Part shown: positions 11,283-22,157 of the stretch, piece by piece | Numbering within the stretch: position 1 is the first letter of the stretch | Layout of the letters: the number at the start of each line of letters is the position of its first letter | DNA from: Stereum hirsutum FP-91666 SS1 | Taxonomy: Eukaryota; Basidiomycota; Agaricomycetes; Russulales; Stereaceae | Assembly: GCF_000264905.1 (NCBI RefSeq) | Contig: NW_006763135.1 | Coordinates: 1,950,036 to 2,014,035, forward strand | Length of the DNA stretch: 64,000 bases | Direction of reading: 5' to 3' | Made by a program: the position numbers and the translations under genes | The notes under the pieces: generated by a model | The model's database searches: none | What the model was told of the DNA's origin: nothing | The model's input: only the letters and a program-made list of their open reading frames with translations

Positions 11283-12720
11283 TCACACCACGAACGCTTC
11301 CAAACTGCTCTTCGCAAAAATATCCTCAACCTCCCATCGTCGCTTGGATAGCCCTTGATTATGCGAATATTCGAGGAACTTGTCCAGCGTGCGTCGGTTC
11401 TGGTCTGTCAGACCATCTTGCCACCAGCGATTCTCACCGTCGCGACAAAGAGCAGCTTTCGTTTCCTCAACATGAAACTCGAGCCAAGGGAGGATATACC
11501 TACCAGAAGTAGTGGACTTAGTGATCAACACGTCACTGGGCGGCATACGTACGTACCGAAGAGCAGCTCTCTCATGAATGGCAGTATACGCATAGTCCAG
11601 CGAGCTTGCGAATGCCTTGGTCAATGTGCGTGCCACCCAAGGATGCGCCTTGATGATGGAGCGCTTGACCACGATAATATGCTATGGCAATGAGCAGATA
11701 AGTTAGCCATACACATTTGTTCGGCAGTGAGGCTAGCTTACCATGATGGGAAAGAGTCCAGTTCGCTTGAAATATTCTAACCCGAGGAGTATGAGTAAAA
11801 CTGAATGTTGATAGCTAGATTGCATACCTTGCTCAACCTCCTTGGCGTTAGGGAACAAGCGTCCGACGTCTGGATGAGTACCGAAGGTAGATGGAGCTGT
11901 TCTAGCAAATTCGTTTAGGTGATATCAACATGACATGGTTATGCTATTCAAAGATGGTATACTGCTCACGCGCATTCTAAGGCATCAATTTCTCCATCAG
12001 CAAGCATCTGTGCGAGGCATTTGCCCTTTGCGATGGACTGTATCTTGACGCTATCCGCCAGCTTCAGTGGGACTTTCTCTTTTCGCTCCTGAGTACTTGG
12101 CTCGACGTTGCCAGTGTAATACTCAGGTGCGTCGTATTTCAGGCCATACTCGTCTTCTAGGATGCCACGCTCCCAAACAGGAGCCGTCATCTGGAATTCG
12201 GGCACTCCCACACGACGCCCAGCGAGTTCAGAGGGATGCTTGATACCTGCGCGAAGATTGACGTATATTGACTGGTGGCGGAAGAAGCGAGAAGGGAATA
12301 CGGGGAGAGCAATGAAAGGAGGGTCTGGCTTCTCGAGAGTCAACTATGTGAGGAGACACATAGGATTAGTGATAGTCCAGGGCGCAAGATGGAGATGAGA
12401 GTATTGCGCACCACGTAGGAAGACAGGGACATCTCGCTGACATCAAACTCCTCGAAACGAAGTTGGCGAAAGAAACTGGTGACATCTTCAACGACAATCT
12501 GAGGGAATTCATAACAAATCCTTTTACTCACGTCTCCTCGACTCTAAATATCAATGGGGAATGCGACGTCAATTTGGGGCTCTTCTCGTAGAGATGACAG
12601 GTTATCTCACCTCAAGTTGAGGAAATTGAGCTCTATACCTTCAGCCTTGATGCGCCCATCTTCTAGGGCCTTGACTCGGTCATAATCCCAGCAAGCAAGT
12701 GAAAGACGAAGCGGGGCCAT
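11283..12720 (-). CDS. 4,5-dihydroxyphthalate decarboxylase-like protein
   Basis: Seven exons (12720-12611, 12532-12543, 12475-12412, 12343-11970, 11901-11828, 11776-11742, 11681-11283) give 355 residues with frame kept throughout. The N-terminus (LSLACWDYDRVKALEDGRI), the FFRQLRFEEFDVSEMSLSSY segment, VFPSRFFRHQSIYVN and GRRVGVPEFQMTA are characteristic of the family. It shares a periplasmic-binding-protein-like fold and non-oxidatively decarboxylates aromatic dicarboxylic acids in bacteria; fungal substrates are mostly unknown. Exon 2 is only 12 nt long but is needed to join NLR-VEE-TFF in frame. The gene converges on the amino-acid decarboxylase (252 bp between stops) and diverges from the transporter pseudogene, which suggests a small metabolic cluster. 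Confidence 0.85.
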
Positions 12721-13445
12721 CGTAATGCTTAGGCGAAGGAGGACAAGGGGCAAGTGAAGCCTGACATGATCTTGAAGGTCCTGTTTTACTCGGTAGGTGT
12801 CGGATCCAACGAACCCCCAGTTACGCCATTGGTATGTCCCATGATAGGTACATCCTGACCGCAAAGCGTTAAGATAGTTCGGACGCCGGGAGAAGGACCT
12901 CTAGCAGTCATCTGCGAGAAGCCAACTTCCGTGTGTTTTGTCAGAGCGTAAGACCGCTACTACTTATATATAAGCGACTTGATATCGCAGTAACCAGTAC
13001 CAGTATATAGTTCACTGACAGGGCCGATCGTGATAACGAGCCGGAGGATACATAGTAAAGAACTGGGTAGGGAGGAATGTAACATGAGCGGCCCGAGTAC
13101 CAATTCCAACGACTCGGATCTCCACGCTCGCCACCATCGGGGTTTGAAATTTTGGTGAATGGCCGCACAGCCGCAGCCGCTGGCCGACACGGCACAATTC
13201 GAACACGATTGTGATGCTAGCTTTACACTCTTGAATTATGGTTATATTTCTTATCTACGTGCGCTATAGTGCTCTTCATCGCTTTCAGGCCCTGGAGAAG
13301 TTGCGCTGCCCCACACTACAGAACACTATGGATATTGCAGACTTCTAGTATCAGCAGACAGCCTTCTAGTAGCGCCATAATATTTGCTCATAACCTTTAA
13401 GAGTGGTTGATCTAGCACAATGCAGTTGACCCATAGACTGCTGCC
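12721..13445. promoter_or_regulatory. Divergent intergenic region (decarboxylase-like/MFS)
   Basis: A 725-bp gap lies between two divergent start codons. I see no gene in it; the minus-strand open frames around 12940-13200 overlap each other and resemble no family. It is likely the shared promoter region of the decarboxylase-like gene and the MFS gene. No specific operator could be identified. Confidence 0.4.
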
Positions 13446-15681
13446 ATGGTGGCTTGCGCAGAAACCAGCTCTAAAATTGAATACAGTTAGTCACCGATTT
13501 TCTCTTCGAAGATGGCCAGTGACGGATATCTCATTATGGCACCTTAGGTGATGATGTGGCCCCGGTTTCCATCGTTGAATCCAGCATGAAGCTTGACCTA
13601 CATGGGATGCCCTTGGTACCCCAGCCGTCTGACGACCCGTCCGACCCGTTGAACTTCGCTCAATGGCTGAAGATTGTCATCCTCCTCCAGCTATCCATCA
13701 TGGCCCTCCTTGGACCATTGAACCAGGCAGTCATTAGTACCCTCACTCACACATATGGCATTAATCTCGAAATCCCGGGAGCTTACGTGCCTCCGGCCGC
13801 CGCCCTCGGTATTTCGACAGTGGAAGCAAGGTCCGTGATGTTTTACCTGACACGATCCCTCATATTTTCCTGAACACCCTAGTAGCTATCAGACCACTAT
13901 TGCCATCGCATTCGCGGGAGTTGGGTCATTCCTATGGGTTCATTTGGCCAATAGTAAGTACGACGGACACCTTTTCTTGCCTAGACGTCTTGCTGATCGC
14001 GGTTGTTCCAGCTTATGGGCGACGTCCGGTCATGCTATTAACAACATTGATTGCGGCTGCATCAAGCTTAGGCTCAGGCAAAGCAAAAAAATGGAGCCAA
14101 CTCATTGCAGCCAGGGTAAGACTCCTTCCTTGATTGGTGGTTGGTACATGCTGAGCTCTGTCCATCAGGTATTCAACGGCATAGGGACGAGTTCATTCTT
14201 CAAGTCAGGAGCAGGATTAGTCTCGGACTGCTTCTTCCTTCATGAAAGGTATGCTCAATTATTTGAGACTGCTATCGTCTGACGAAATGTTAACTCATGG
14301 TCAATTTAAAGAGGCCGTGCCATGGGTGTCTTTACTCTTTTTCTTACCAACTCGGCACATGTGGCTCCCATTCCCGGCGGAGTACGTACGCACGATGATT
14401 GTCATCCAAGCCATGCGACTCAAATTTACTTCCTATAGTTTCTCGGACAATACGTGAGCTATGAGTGGTGCTATTATCTCCCGGCCGTTCTGGATATTAC
14501 TATGTTTGTGGTAATGCTCTTCTGCCTACCGGGACACTTTATCATCGCGAGCCAGTTCAAGTAAAAACGGATAGGCCTGTCCTCAGGCGCATGAGGATCT
14601 GGGGCCATCGAGCAAAGGGGCATTCATTTAAGATATTCCGATTTCTGGAGACCATTTCACATGTGAGCACTGTTACAATCCTTGTCAGCTTGCTTTGGCC
14701 AATCTTTCTCGTGACTTTTAGGCTTAAATATCCATCCGTCAGCACCACAGCAGTGTATTATTCGTACACGTTTGCTTTAGGCTCGATTCTTCCAGCTGTT
14801 ACCTCGGCCACACTGTTTTCTCGTCTCTATAAGTTTACGCCCTCTCAAACTGGCCTCGCGTTTGGCGTAGGAACCTTGATCGGTTCGACAGTGGGTGAAC
14901 TCCTTGGAGGTATTGTTGTGGACCGTAGCATGTATTTGAGCCGAAAGAGGCTGCCAGGCGCAGGTGTTGTGCCCGAGGTTAGGTTGCATGGGATCTGGTC
15001 GGGAGCTGCCCTTCATGCAGTGAGTGCTGGTTCTGTTTCAGTGCTGCCCGTTCTGAGCCACTTAACTCATTGAAATCTGTCCAGGCAGGTTTGCTGATCT
15101 GGGGATTTACCATCGCATGTCGTACACCGTGGATTGGTCCCACCATAGGCTTCAGTGTCATGTGCTTCGCCATCTAGTACGTGTATTTCTATTGAAACTT
15201 CTATCATCACTCGTGCTTACGGGATAACAACAGGATTATTTCAACCGTCATTTACAGTTATGCAGCCGACTGTGAGTGTCAGGCTTCCTATTCTCGCCCA
15301 CCAATGTTGAGCCAATTTTCCTATATGACAGGCTACAGACCGCAGACCACCGAGATAGCACAAGTGTTCAACTTTGGTCGCCAGACGTTTGGTATGACCG
15401 GTACGCCTGTTCAGTGTCTTTATCATCTCTGCCTGGCCCGCTGATTATCTTCAAAAGTCGGGTTTTGGGCCATGTGAGCTTCCAACTTTTCTATTACATA
15501 GAATTCACTCTGACCAAGTTCTTGTTCTAGCATCGGTGGCGATAATTTAGGCTACTAGTGGCTTAGCGTCATGCTTTTTCTCATTAGCCTCGTGCTTTTT
15601 ACACCGGTCGTTTGGCTTGTGTTTCGGGGCAAGCGGATTCGGGTGAAAATGGGACGGCCTTTTGTTGGCCATGTTCTTTGA
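13446..15681 (+). pseudogene. MFS transporter (DHA1-like) pseudogene
   Basis: Spliced reading starts MVACAETSSKIEYSDDVAPV and continues through typical major-facilitator segments: DPLNFAQWLK near the N-terminus, YGRRPVML, RGRAMGVFTLF, then LKYPSV and GLAFGVGTLIGSTVGELLGG. Four lesions are visible. Near 14531 the expected LPET motif is out of frame by one missing base. Near 14630-14641 the frame returns to the original one. A TAG is formed across the intron at 15175-15234. A second TAG is at 15556-15558, followed by a well-kept tail (...WLVFRGKRIRVKMGRPFVGHVL, stop 15679-15681). No splice choice I tried repairs the frameshifts. The gene was probably a drug/metabolite exporter linked to the neighbouring decarboxylase genes and now looks non-functional. 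Sequencing errors could explain the indels but less easily the stops. Confidence 0.8.
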
Positions 15682-16063
15682 CCCAATTTATATGTGATCG
15701 CCTTGAATATTCATATATTATATAACTTTGAGTAATTTTGTGGCGACAACCATTGAGCGCCTAATAAAGGTTGTTAATGACGTCATGAAGCCTTTGTGCT
15801 CTTTCTCCACATTCGCCGCTCGACGACCGCATTGTGGACCATCAGAAAACCTGAACGGGCTTTTGTTCGTCTTGGCTCTCGTTGTTACTCCACCACAATG
15901 GGGCTCTGGGCACAGCATTTCAATGACGAAACCACGGTGAAGACACGATAAAAACGGCGTCGCAAGCCAGTACAGTCCCATTCATCTCACCCAACTCATT
16001 ACTCCGTCCACACCGCTACTTACAACCCACAACCTACCATCTATCTTACCTGACTTCATCGAC

Positions 16064-16509
16064 ATGGGTCTCTTCGGACGATCGCACTATGATGACCATC
16101 GCGAGTACTCCCACCACCGCCGTCACCACCGCAAGGATCGCGACCGTGTGGCCGGGGGTTATAAGTATGTTCTCTACATGCCCAACTCGTATATTTCGTT
16201 CTAATCTTAGTGTTTATCATCACAGAGCTGCACTTGCCAATCCGAACACAACCAAAGAAGGACGCCAGCATGCGAAGTATGAGCTCGAGAGGATGGTATG
16301 TCGCGGAACGGTTCTTCATCCACACTGGTCGTGTCTTCTGCGAGGTTAATACTAACCGATCGTTCTCACAGGGCCGAGGAAGGGAGGCGCACGTTCCGCT
16401 TATGACCAAGATCAAGAGGGCTTTGGGCATTCGGAGTACGCCCCGTTCGAAACGCCGTCATGAACACTATGAGCGCAGCTCCCATCATCGGAGGAGGGAA
16501 TACCACTGA
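16064..16509 (+). CDS. Small His/Arg-rich conserved fungal protein
   Basis: Three exons (16064-16164, 16226-16295, 16372-16509) give 102 residues. The N-terminus is MGLFGRSHYDDHREYSHHRR. The middle contains ALANPNTTKEGRQHAKYELE and the C-terminus HVPLMTKIKRALGIRSTP. The NPNT...GR-HAK-EL...KRALGIRSTPR pattern resembles small basic proteins of unknown function widespread in filamentous fungi. There is no signal peptide or membrane segment. The protein is very basic and histidine-rich at both ends. Its role is unknown. The gene converges on the DUF6741-type gene (400 bp between stops, no feature seen in the gap). Confidence 0.7.
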
Positions 16510-16908
16510 TGCGTCAGAGGCTGGATCCTCTAGATTTTTTCCATGGACCGCGCGGGATTGACACCATACCAAGTTATGCTATGATGTCTGCACAAGCTTG
16601 ACTGTACTATATTAACTTACCCTTTTGTTCGCGCGAACCGCCACCATAATATGTACGAGCATGAGTGTGCAGGATTGGTTAAAATTGAGTCCCTTGTCAC
16701 AGACAAACACTATTGATTGTAAACAATACTACCTTCGCAAGCCTCTCGACATCGTCCTGATTAGCGTAGTCGTACAAGAATACAGGAATAGGCGGCTTAA
16801 AATACCGCAAAAGCAAGTCTCCGGACCGTATCAGGAACACCAGAGGGACGTGCATGAAAGCCATAAGTAAATATCGTGAAATCAGGATAATCGACGAGCC
16901 CCAGATAG

Positions 16909-18050
16909 TCAGGATGTCGTTAATATAGGAGTCCAAGTACCGTACGAGGTCTCCTCAAGCCGGTGAAGAATGACACGGTCAAAGGCGATCGAGATGTAGT
17001 TAGACTACAGATACGACAAAGTTAGGATGCAACACGAGGAGGAGGGCAGGAAGACAGGAAGACGGACCGTGAGGAAGTGCTCCACTGATCGTGCGATGCG
17101 GCGAGCGAGACTTTGCAGGTGCACACGCCCGTCGAACCCACTGACCGGAATTTCGTAGGTCAACGAACGATAGCCAGCCCACTATTTCACGGTGGAAAAA
17201 TATTGCGTCAGTACGAGCACGACGAAGAGTGCAGGCAGCCGCAGCGCTTACTCTGACTCTCAAAAGCATCCGTCCTGAACCATCCACGTTTAGATCATCG
17301 AAGGTGTAGTCACGAGCGTCGTCGAGTTTCACGCCGCCCAAAGCCTATGAGAGGAGATGAAAAAGGTATGTTGAGTTGCTGCGTTGTGATCTGGATATGA
17401 AGACCAGATGACATAGCTCACCTCGGCCAAGGAGACACCATTCCTCCATCCGTGGCGGACGCGGAACTTGATGGGCCTAGCGTACCCATCGATACCACCA
17501 TAGGGGCCATGGGACGACGACCGCCCCATGAGTGACTTGGAGCTGTAGTGTGATGGGTAGGACGACAGTTGTTGTGGAGGGAGGACCATCATGCCGCCCG
17601 GTTGCGCAGGTGGGTAGTATCCAGCATTGCTCATCGACCTTGACCTCGTGAATGAATCCTCAACTGGATAGTAAGCATCTTGGAGCGGTGAGTCCTCGAA
17701 AGCTACATGACGAAGCAGGAAATAAAGGTGGGAGAAAGCATCAATGACGGGATTCGCCAATATCTATACGAGGGGGTTGGATGAGGGGATCGCTGCTCAC
17801 GAGAATATTGACGCATTGAACGCATAGAGTTGCGTCGGCTTGGGAAAGGTGGGTAGCGTTCGTCGCCGAAAGACTGGGTGTTGTGTCGGCCGTCAAGCGC
17901 GCTAGCCTGGCGGGCAGGGGTGCCGCTTACCTCGTATCCGTGTCCAAATTGCTCGTAGGGATCATTGTAGCTGGGGAACGGGACTCCACCACCAAATGAT
18001 GGACGGCGAGATATAGAAGCAGGTCCGTGGTACTCGTCGAAGTAAGCCAT
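16909..18050 (-). CDS. DUF6741-type basidiomycete protein
   Basis: Five exons on the minus strand start at the ATG at 18050 and end at 16909. The N-terminal half is low-complexity (Ser/Tyr/Pro/Gly-rich, with FDEYHGPASISRRPSFGG and SRSMSNAGYYPPAQPGG). The C-terminal half is a compact conserved domain: YARPIKFRVRHGWRNGVSL-AE, DYTFDDLNVDGSGRMLLRVRW-GYRSLTYEIPVSGFDGRV and a final HRLEETSYGTW. This matches the pattern I associate with DUF6741 proteins of Basidiomycota. Function is unknown; there is no signal peptide or transmembrane segment. The domain boundary falls near 17480. The family name is from memory and should be treated as likely, not certain. Confidence 0.65.
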
Positions 18051-18975
18051 TGTTGACTATTTTGATGGGCGATGGGTTATGACAGGGTGACAGAGTGAGC
18101 GGGGGAGCAACCGAAGGATTGAAATCGACCGACCCGTGGAGTTTTTATATCTCTGAAGAAGTGCCCTAGGGGCGCAATCGACAACAATGGGGTGGAAGTG
18201 GCACGATTCGAAGGAGGCCTCGAGGTCGGAGACAATGGTTCTCGAAGTAGAACACGTCAAAGCACCGCTGAAGACTGTTACCGTCACGCTCCAGCGAGGT
18301 CGGTAAGCGGGGCAAATGAGATCCACGCTCATCCTCTGCTGACAAGGGTTTGTGGGAGCACAATCCAGCCGGAAGGAAAGCAAGAGATCATAGATAGTTG
18401 GACGCGATAGCACGTTGGTTATCCATAGCGCGGAAGCCCAGATGCCTTGTGAACTTACTGGTAGTAGGATGGTGGAGCGGGATAGGTATAGTACAGTGAC
18501 AACCCAAAGGAAAGGTGGGACCTTGGCAGGATGTAAAGTCCGTGTGATGCTCAGCAAGTGCTAGCGTCTGTATATGGTGTGGAATGGGCGTAACCAGATG
18601 CAGGGGTCCTCATGTTAACCACGCTGTGCGTCTTACCACACACAGAAGCAGGAAAGTGTGCCGTCAGATGGTCAAAGCAGAGACCTAAGAGGACAATGAT
18701 TGCCAAAATGCGACCGAGAAGATGAGATCTAGTTTTGTGAGACGCAACCGCACTTCTCAACCGCGAACTTGGATATGATCGCCTCTTCAAGCATGGAACA
18801 TCCCGGGGCCAACTTTCATCGAAGTGTTACCTAGTCGTGCGGAATGGCGGCGCCATGCGAGGAGCTGGAGGAGGCCTTTAAGGTTGCCATTAAGACGATG
18901 TGTAAGTATATAACGGAATAGAGTAACAGAGCGATTCAACTCTGCGCAATTCACTCCATCCACCCTTCTCTCCCT
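18051..18975. other. Intergenic stretch without recognised gene
   Basis: These 925 bp lie between the start of the DUF6741-type gene and the 3' end of the mitoribosomal gene. Overlapping open frames exist on both strands (for example minus 18057-18557), but none has splice-consistent or family-like sequence. The part next to 18050 should hold the DUF6741-type promoter. Confidence 0.4.
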
Positions 18976-20178
18976 CTATAACCTATCCCGATGACCCATT
19001 CGGTCAGGAACGAACCTCGCGTACGCATCGCTAACTTTGCTCCAATCCAGACATGTCCAAAAGTTCGCCAGGTAACGCTCTTTACCCCACACGCCGTAGC
19101 CGGACGCAACCCAATTATGCTCGTGCACGGAAACGCAAAAGAGGGGGTAGAGAACGTCGCCGAGATCTTCGAATTTGGTGGCGGTATTGTCTGCGAAAGC
19201 GGGGTTGAACGCCGAAGGGGATCTGGAAGCATGGTTGTGATGCCAAAGCGTTTTGGGTTGGACAGCGACGTCGTCATTTTGGCGTATAGCTGAGGTGTGA
19301 AGAGCGCGGGAAGGAGACGACGGGTGCATGGGAGAAGGTTGATGAGAAAGCCCGGATGCAGGGGATGTCGGTGAAGACGTCGACAAGGGAGCCGAAGGGT
19401 CAGGCCTGGCTTGCGACGAAGATGATGAAAACTTGATTTCCAGAGGGCTTTCTTTCTGAAGTCGCGCTCTAGTGAGCAGAGTCCCTGCACCATAGGTAGG
19501 GACCACGCCCAAATTTCCGTGGCTGTCGGTGACGAACCACACGTAGCCAGTCGAGATCATGCCCAGAACGGCTGCAGAGACGTTAGATCTCAGTTGCGCG
19601 ATGGAACCTATGTGCGGTCGGATGGCCGAGCGAAGATAAACGCTGATCTCCCCTTCATGATTTGACGCGTTCTCCGGAGGAGGGGCCTATGTAATACGAC
19701 GAAAGTCGGATGAGAAGACGAAACATGGGTGAGGTGAACTACTTACGAGATAGTCAAGGAAGAAGCCATTGTTCAAAGCCTCGCTGGCATAATTGAAAGC
19801 GAGAGACTGACTTGGTTCTGGCGCAGTCTCGATCACGATCTGTGCGACGGTTTTGCGTTCGTGTTGTGTACCTGCATCATACCGTTGCATTTAGCATGGA
19901 GAAACACGCGTCAAACTGATACTCAAGCACACACCAGCTATCTGCTCATTGAGCCTGTCCAAAAGCCCCTGTTGGTAGTCGATAGCGATCATCCTGAGGG
20001 CCTGGGGCGTCAGGAAGTCTCCCAAGCCATTATCGACATCGTATGGTAGCGGAGTTCGTGTATGTAGGTTCCTCCTCGGGGTCAACCGGGTTCGTTTTGT
20101 CTGGGAGAGTGAGGGTGTTGGAAAACGAGCGATTCTACGAGCACTGGACGAGGCCAGTCTCAGAGCTATGGAGGCCAT
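18976..20178 (-). CDS. Mitochondrial small ribosomal subunit protein, Fe/Mn superoxide-dismutase fold (mS42/mS43)
   Basis: Exons on the minus strand start at the ATG at 20178 with an Arg/Ser-rich mitochondrial presequence (MASIALRLASSSARRIARFP). Next comes FLTPQALRMIAIDYQQGLLDRLNEQ, then LAFNYASEALNNGFFLDYL, SNVSAAVLGMISTGYVWFV and a C-terminal HEHNWVASGYGVWGKERYLANFW. The order matches the Fe/Mn-SOD domain used by mitoribosomal proteins mS42/mS43. In true SODs the C-terminal motif is D-x-W-E-H; here it is S-V-H-E-H, so the metal-binding aspartate is replaced and a structural rather than enzymatic role is expected. A Ser/Pro-rich insert (about 19290-19440) separates the halves. The gene diverges from OST2 with only 178 bp between start codons. 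Confidence 0.8.
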
Positions 20179-20356
20179 GACGGGCAGACGGACGTAGACG
20201 ACGCTGGCAAAGTGCAGCCAGTTGTTTTTCGCAGGACGCGAACGCGCGAACCTTTGCCAAATCCGTATCCCGGCAGCTCGGCCCGCCACCCACTGCGCGT
20301 ACGAGCGCGTCCCAGGAAGACACGTCGACCACATCACTCTCTTGCAGTCAATCCAA

Positions 20357-20864
20357 ATGGCACCAAAAGCAGCCCAACCAAAAGCCACTCCTTCATCACA
20401 GTCGTCAGCGACGACCAGCGCTGTCCAGTCTCTCTGGAGTGCATACCTCGACAACACTTCCTCCAGACTCAAATTCATCGATTCCTTCCTCGTCTTTCTC
20501 GTTCTGTCCGGAGTCCTTCAATTCACGTACTGCGTTCTCGTCACCAGCTTCCCTTTCAATGCTTTCCTTGCAGGGTGCGTCTATATACTAGGCTCCAACG
20601 AATTAACTACAGCTTATGCATTCATATCGCATGCAGCTTCGCCAGCAGTGTCGGACAGTTTGTGTTGACCGCTTCGTTGCGATCACAGGTCAACCCGGAG
20701 AACAAAGGTTTGTTCAAAGAGGTCTCGCCAGAAAGGTGCGATTATTTCTATCATATCTAACCCTTCCACGCTGATTATTAACTCTGTGGCATCGCAGGGC
20801 ATTTGCTGACTTCGTTTTCGGATCGGTCGTACTACACTTCTTTGTGTTCAATTTCCTCGGATGA
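20357..20864 (+). CDS. OST2: Oligosaccharyltransferase subunit OST2/DAD1
   Basis: Three exons (20357-20574, 20637-20735, 20798-20864) give 127 residues. Conserved parts are RLKFIDSFLVFLVLSGVLQF, YCVLVTSFPFNAFLAGF, SVGQFVLTASLRSQVNPENK and the terminal FADFVFGSVVLHFFVFNFLG, which is diagnostic for DAD1/Ost2. The protein is a small integral membrane subunit of the ER oligosaccharyltransferase, which transfers the lipid-linked glycan to nascent proteins. Length is typical for the family. The divergent pairing with the mitoribosomal gene leaves a 178-bp shared promoter. Its 3' end converges on the DUF1748 gene, with 196 bp between stops. Confidence 0.95.
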
Positions 20865-21060
20865 TATCCCGTGCGCTGGTCTATACTTTGGAGGAATGGA
20901 CGAAACTGCAAAACGATGTGCGTGTGAATTGAGGTGTGCTGCTACTAGTACATCTGGAGTGAAATGAAAGGATCAGCGACGAAGACTTAATGGGCGAGCA
21001 GCATGTGCGCCTCACAAGTTATATAAATAATGGTCCCGGTATGTGTATGCTCGAGGGCCC

Positions 21061-21522
21061 TCAGTGCTTTCTCTCGAACGATGCTGAACGTCCGAATATC
21101 ACAACGGCAAAGCTGGAGATGCATGATGAGCAGAGGTTTCTGTGAGCGAGAGGACACGCAGGCGTACTCAAAAGCGTATTCGCCTGTCAAGTCATACTCA
21201 TAAGTACCACTCAAGCGATCGACTAAGCTGTAGAAGGTGACATACCAAACTCAAGATATTGGCGCAAAATTTCTGAATGAATACAAGGATCAATCGTTAC
21301 CCTAATGCTTGTACGATATAGCTCGCAGACTCACGTCGGATGTCCTTGTTTGGCACCTGGTGTAACGCAGGCCTACCATGACGACAGGTTGTAAGTGTCT
21401 TGAACCTATTCACGACGTGAATATACCAATGCTCACGTGAGACCAGTGTTGCGCTTGACTCCAGCGAGGAATGCGCTAATGATGATTGCGTCGATTCCGA
21501 TATGAACGAGCTTCCCGAGCAT
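21061..21522 (-). CDS. DUF1748 family small protein (five tiny exons)
   Basis: The five exons 21522-21437, 21372-21335, 21272-21246, 21183-21168 and 21112-21061 all use GT-AG introns. They add up to 219 nt, or 72 residues, ending at a TGA. The start MLGKLVHIGIDAIIISAFLA is followed by GVKRNTGLTP, VPNKDIR, QYLEFGEYAFDFAVVI and FGRSASFERKH. This is the DUF1748 pattern (short fungal proteins such as yeast YML007C-A), whose function is not established. Exon 3 is 27 nt and exon 4 only 16 nt. Exon 4 is needed to give GEYAFD and keep the frame. No single open frame shows this gene, so simple ORF calling misses it. Confidence 0.88.
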
Positions 21523-22095
21523 GTTGAGGGATCAGGAACAAAGAGAACGAGAGGTCTGTGGAGGTTAAGTTATATAACGCGGTGTATTATTTAGAGCCTG
21601 TGTTGCACTTGTCGTCGAATTCGATGAGAGTCACGGATGTCGTATGCAGCTTCGAGTCCAAGTGTCAATACTAGTGGCGAGTGGTGGGAGAAAGAAAGAG
21701 TGCTTGTTTGGTGCACGTGGGGCGTGCCACCGCGACGCGTCTGCCCGCCGGGGGAAACTTCCGCGTTCTTTGGTTCCGCTCCACAATATGGACTACTTCC
21801 TTCCTTCCTTCCTCTTCCCTTGCTCAGCTGTCACTTCTTAAGAGTCCATCGGATGTCAAAATGCATCCCATGCTAGTCCATTATTAGGGTCTATGAACAT
21901 CGTGTCACAGCTGGTCGCTCAGTGCATCCCAAGTCAGATTTGAGTCAAATTCAAGTCCCCTTCAACCACTCTAGTTCCACTTATTCAACACTCCGAAGAT
22001 AAAGCTGCGTTGTGCGACAGCGCCAGATTGGGCGAATAATGACACCATACACACGAACCATTGGCCCCATCTAACAAAAGTAAGGTCCGTGTCGA
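21523..22095. other. Intergenic stretch, pyrimidine-rich run
   Basis: A 573-bp gap between the DUF1748 start and the displaced 3' end of the secreted-protein gene. It contains a CTTCCTTCCTTCC-type pyrimidine run near 21795-21835. I see no gene. Confidence 0.4.
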
Positions 22096-22157
22096 TCAGT
22101 TATGGGCAGCCCAGTCCGAGTTCCTCCTTCCCGTCAAAGTCCATTGCAGACCCTGTA
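22096..22157 (-). pseudogene. Displaced 3' end of the secreted double-psi beta-barrel gene
   Basis: Reading from the right-hand gene across the MITE as if it were absent, the frame continues here as QGLQWTLTGRRNSDWAAHN followed by TGA (22096-22098). The QW-LTGRR pattern is the usual C-terminus of this family, so these codons were once the end of the gene. They are now separated from the rest by 427 bp of inserted DNA. Confidence 0.8.

Noticed and set aside
18976..20178. Calling this gene a superoxide dismutase
   Set aside because: The metal-binding Asp is replaced, a mitochondrial presequence is present and the pattern fits mS42/mS43 mitoribosomal proteins better.
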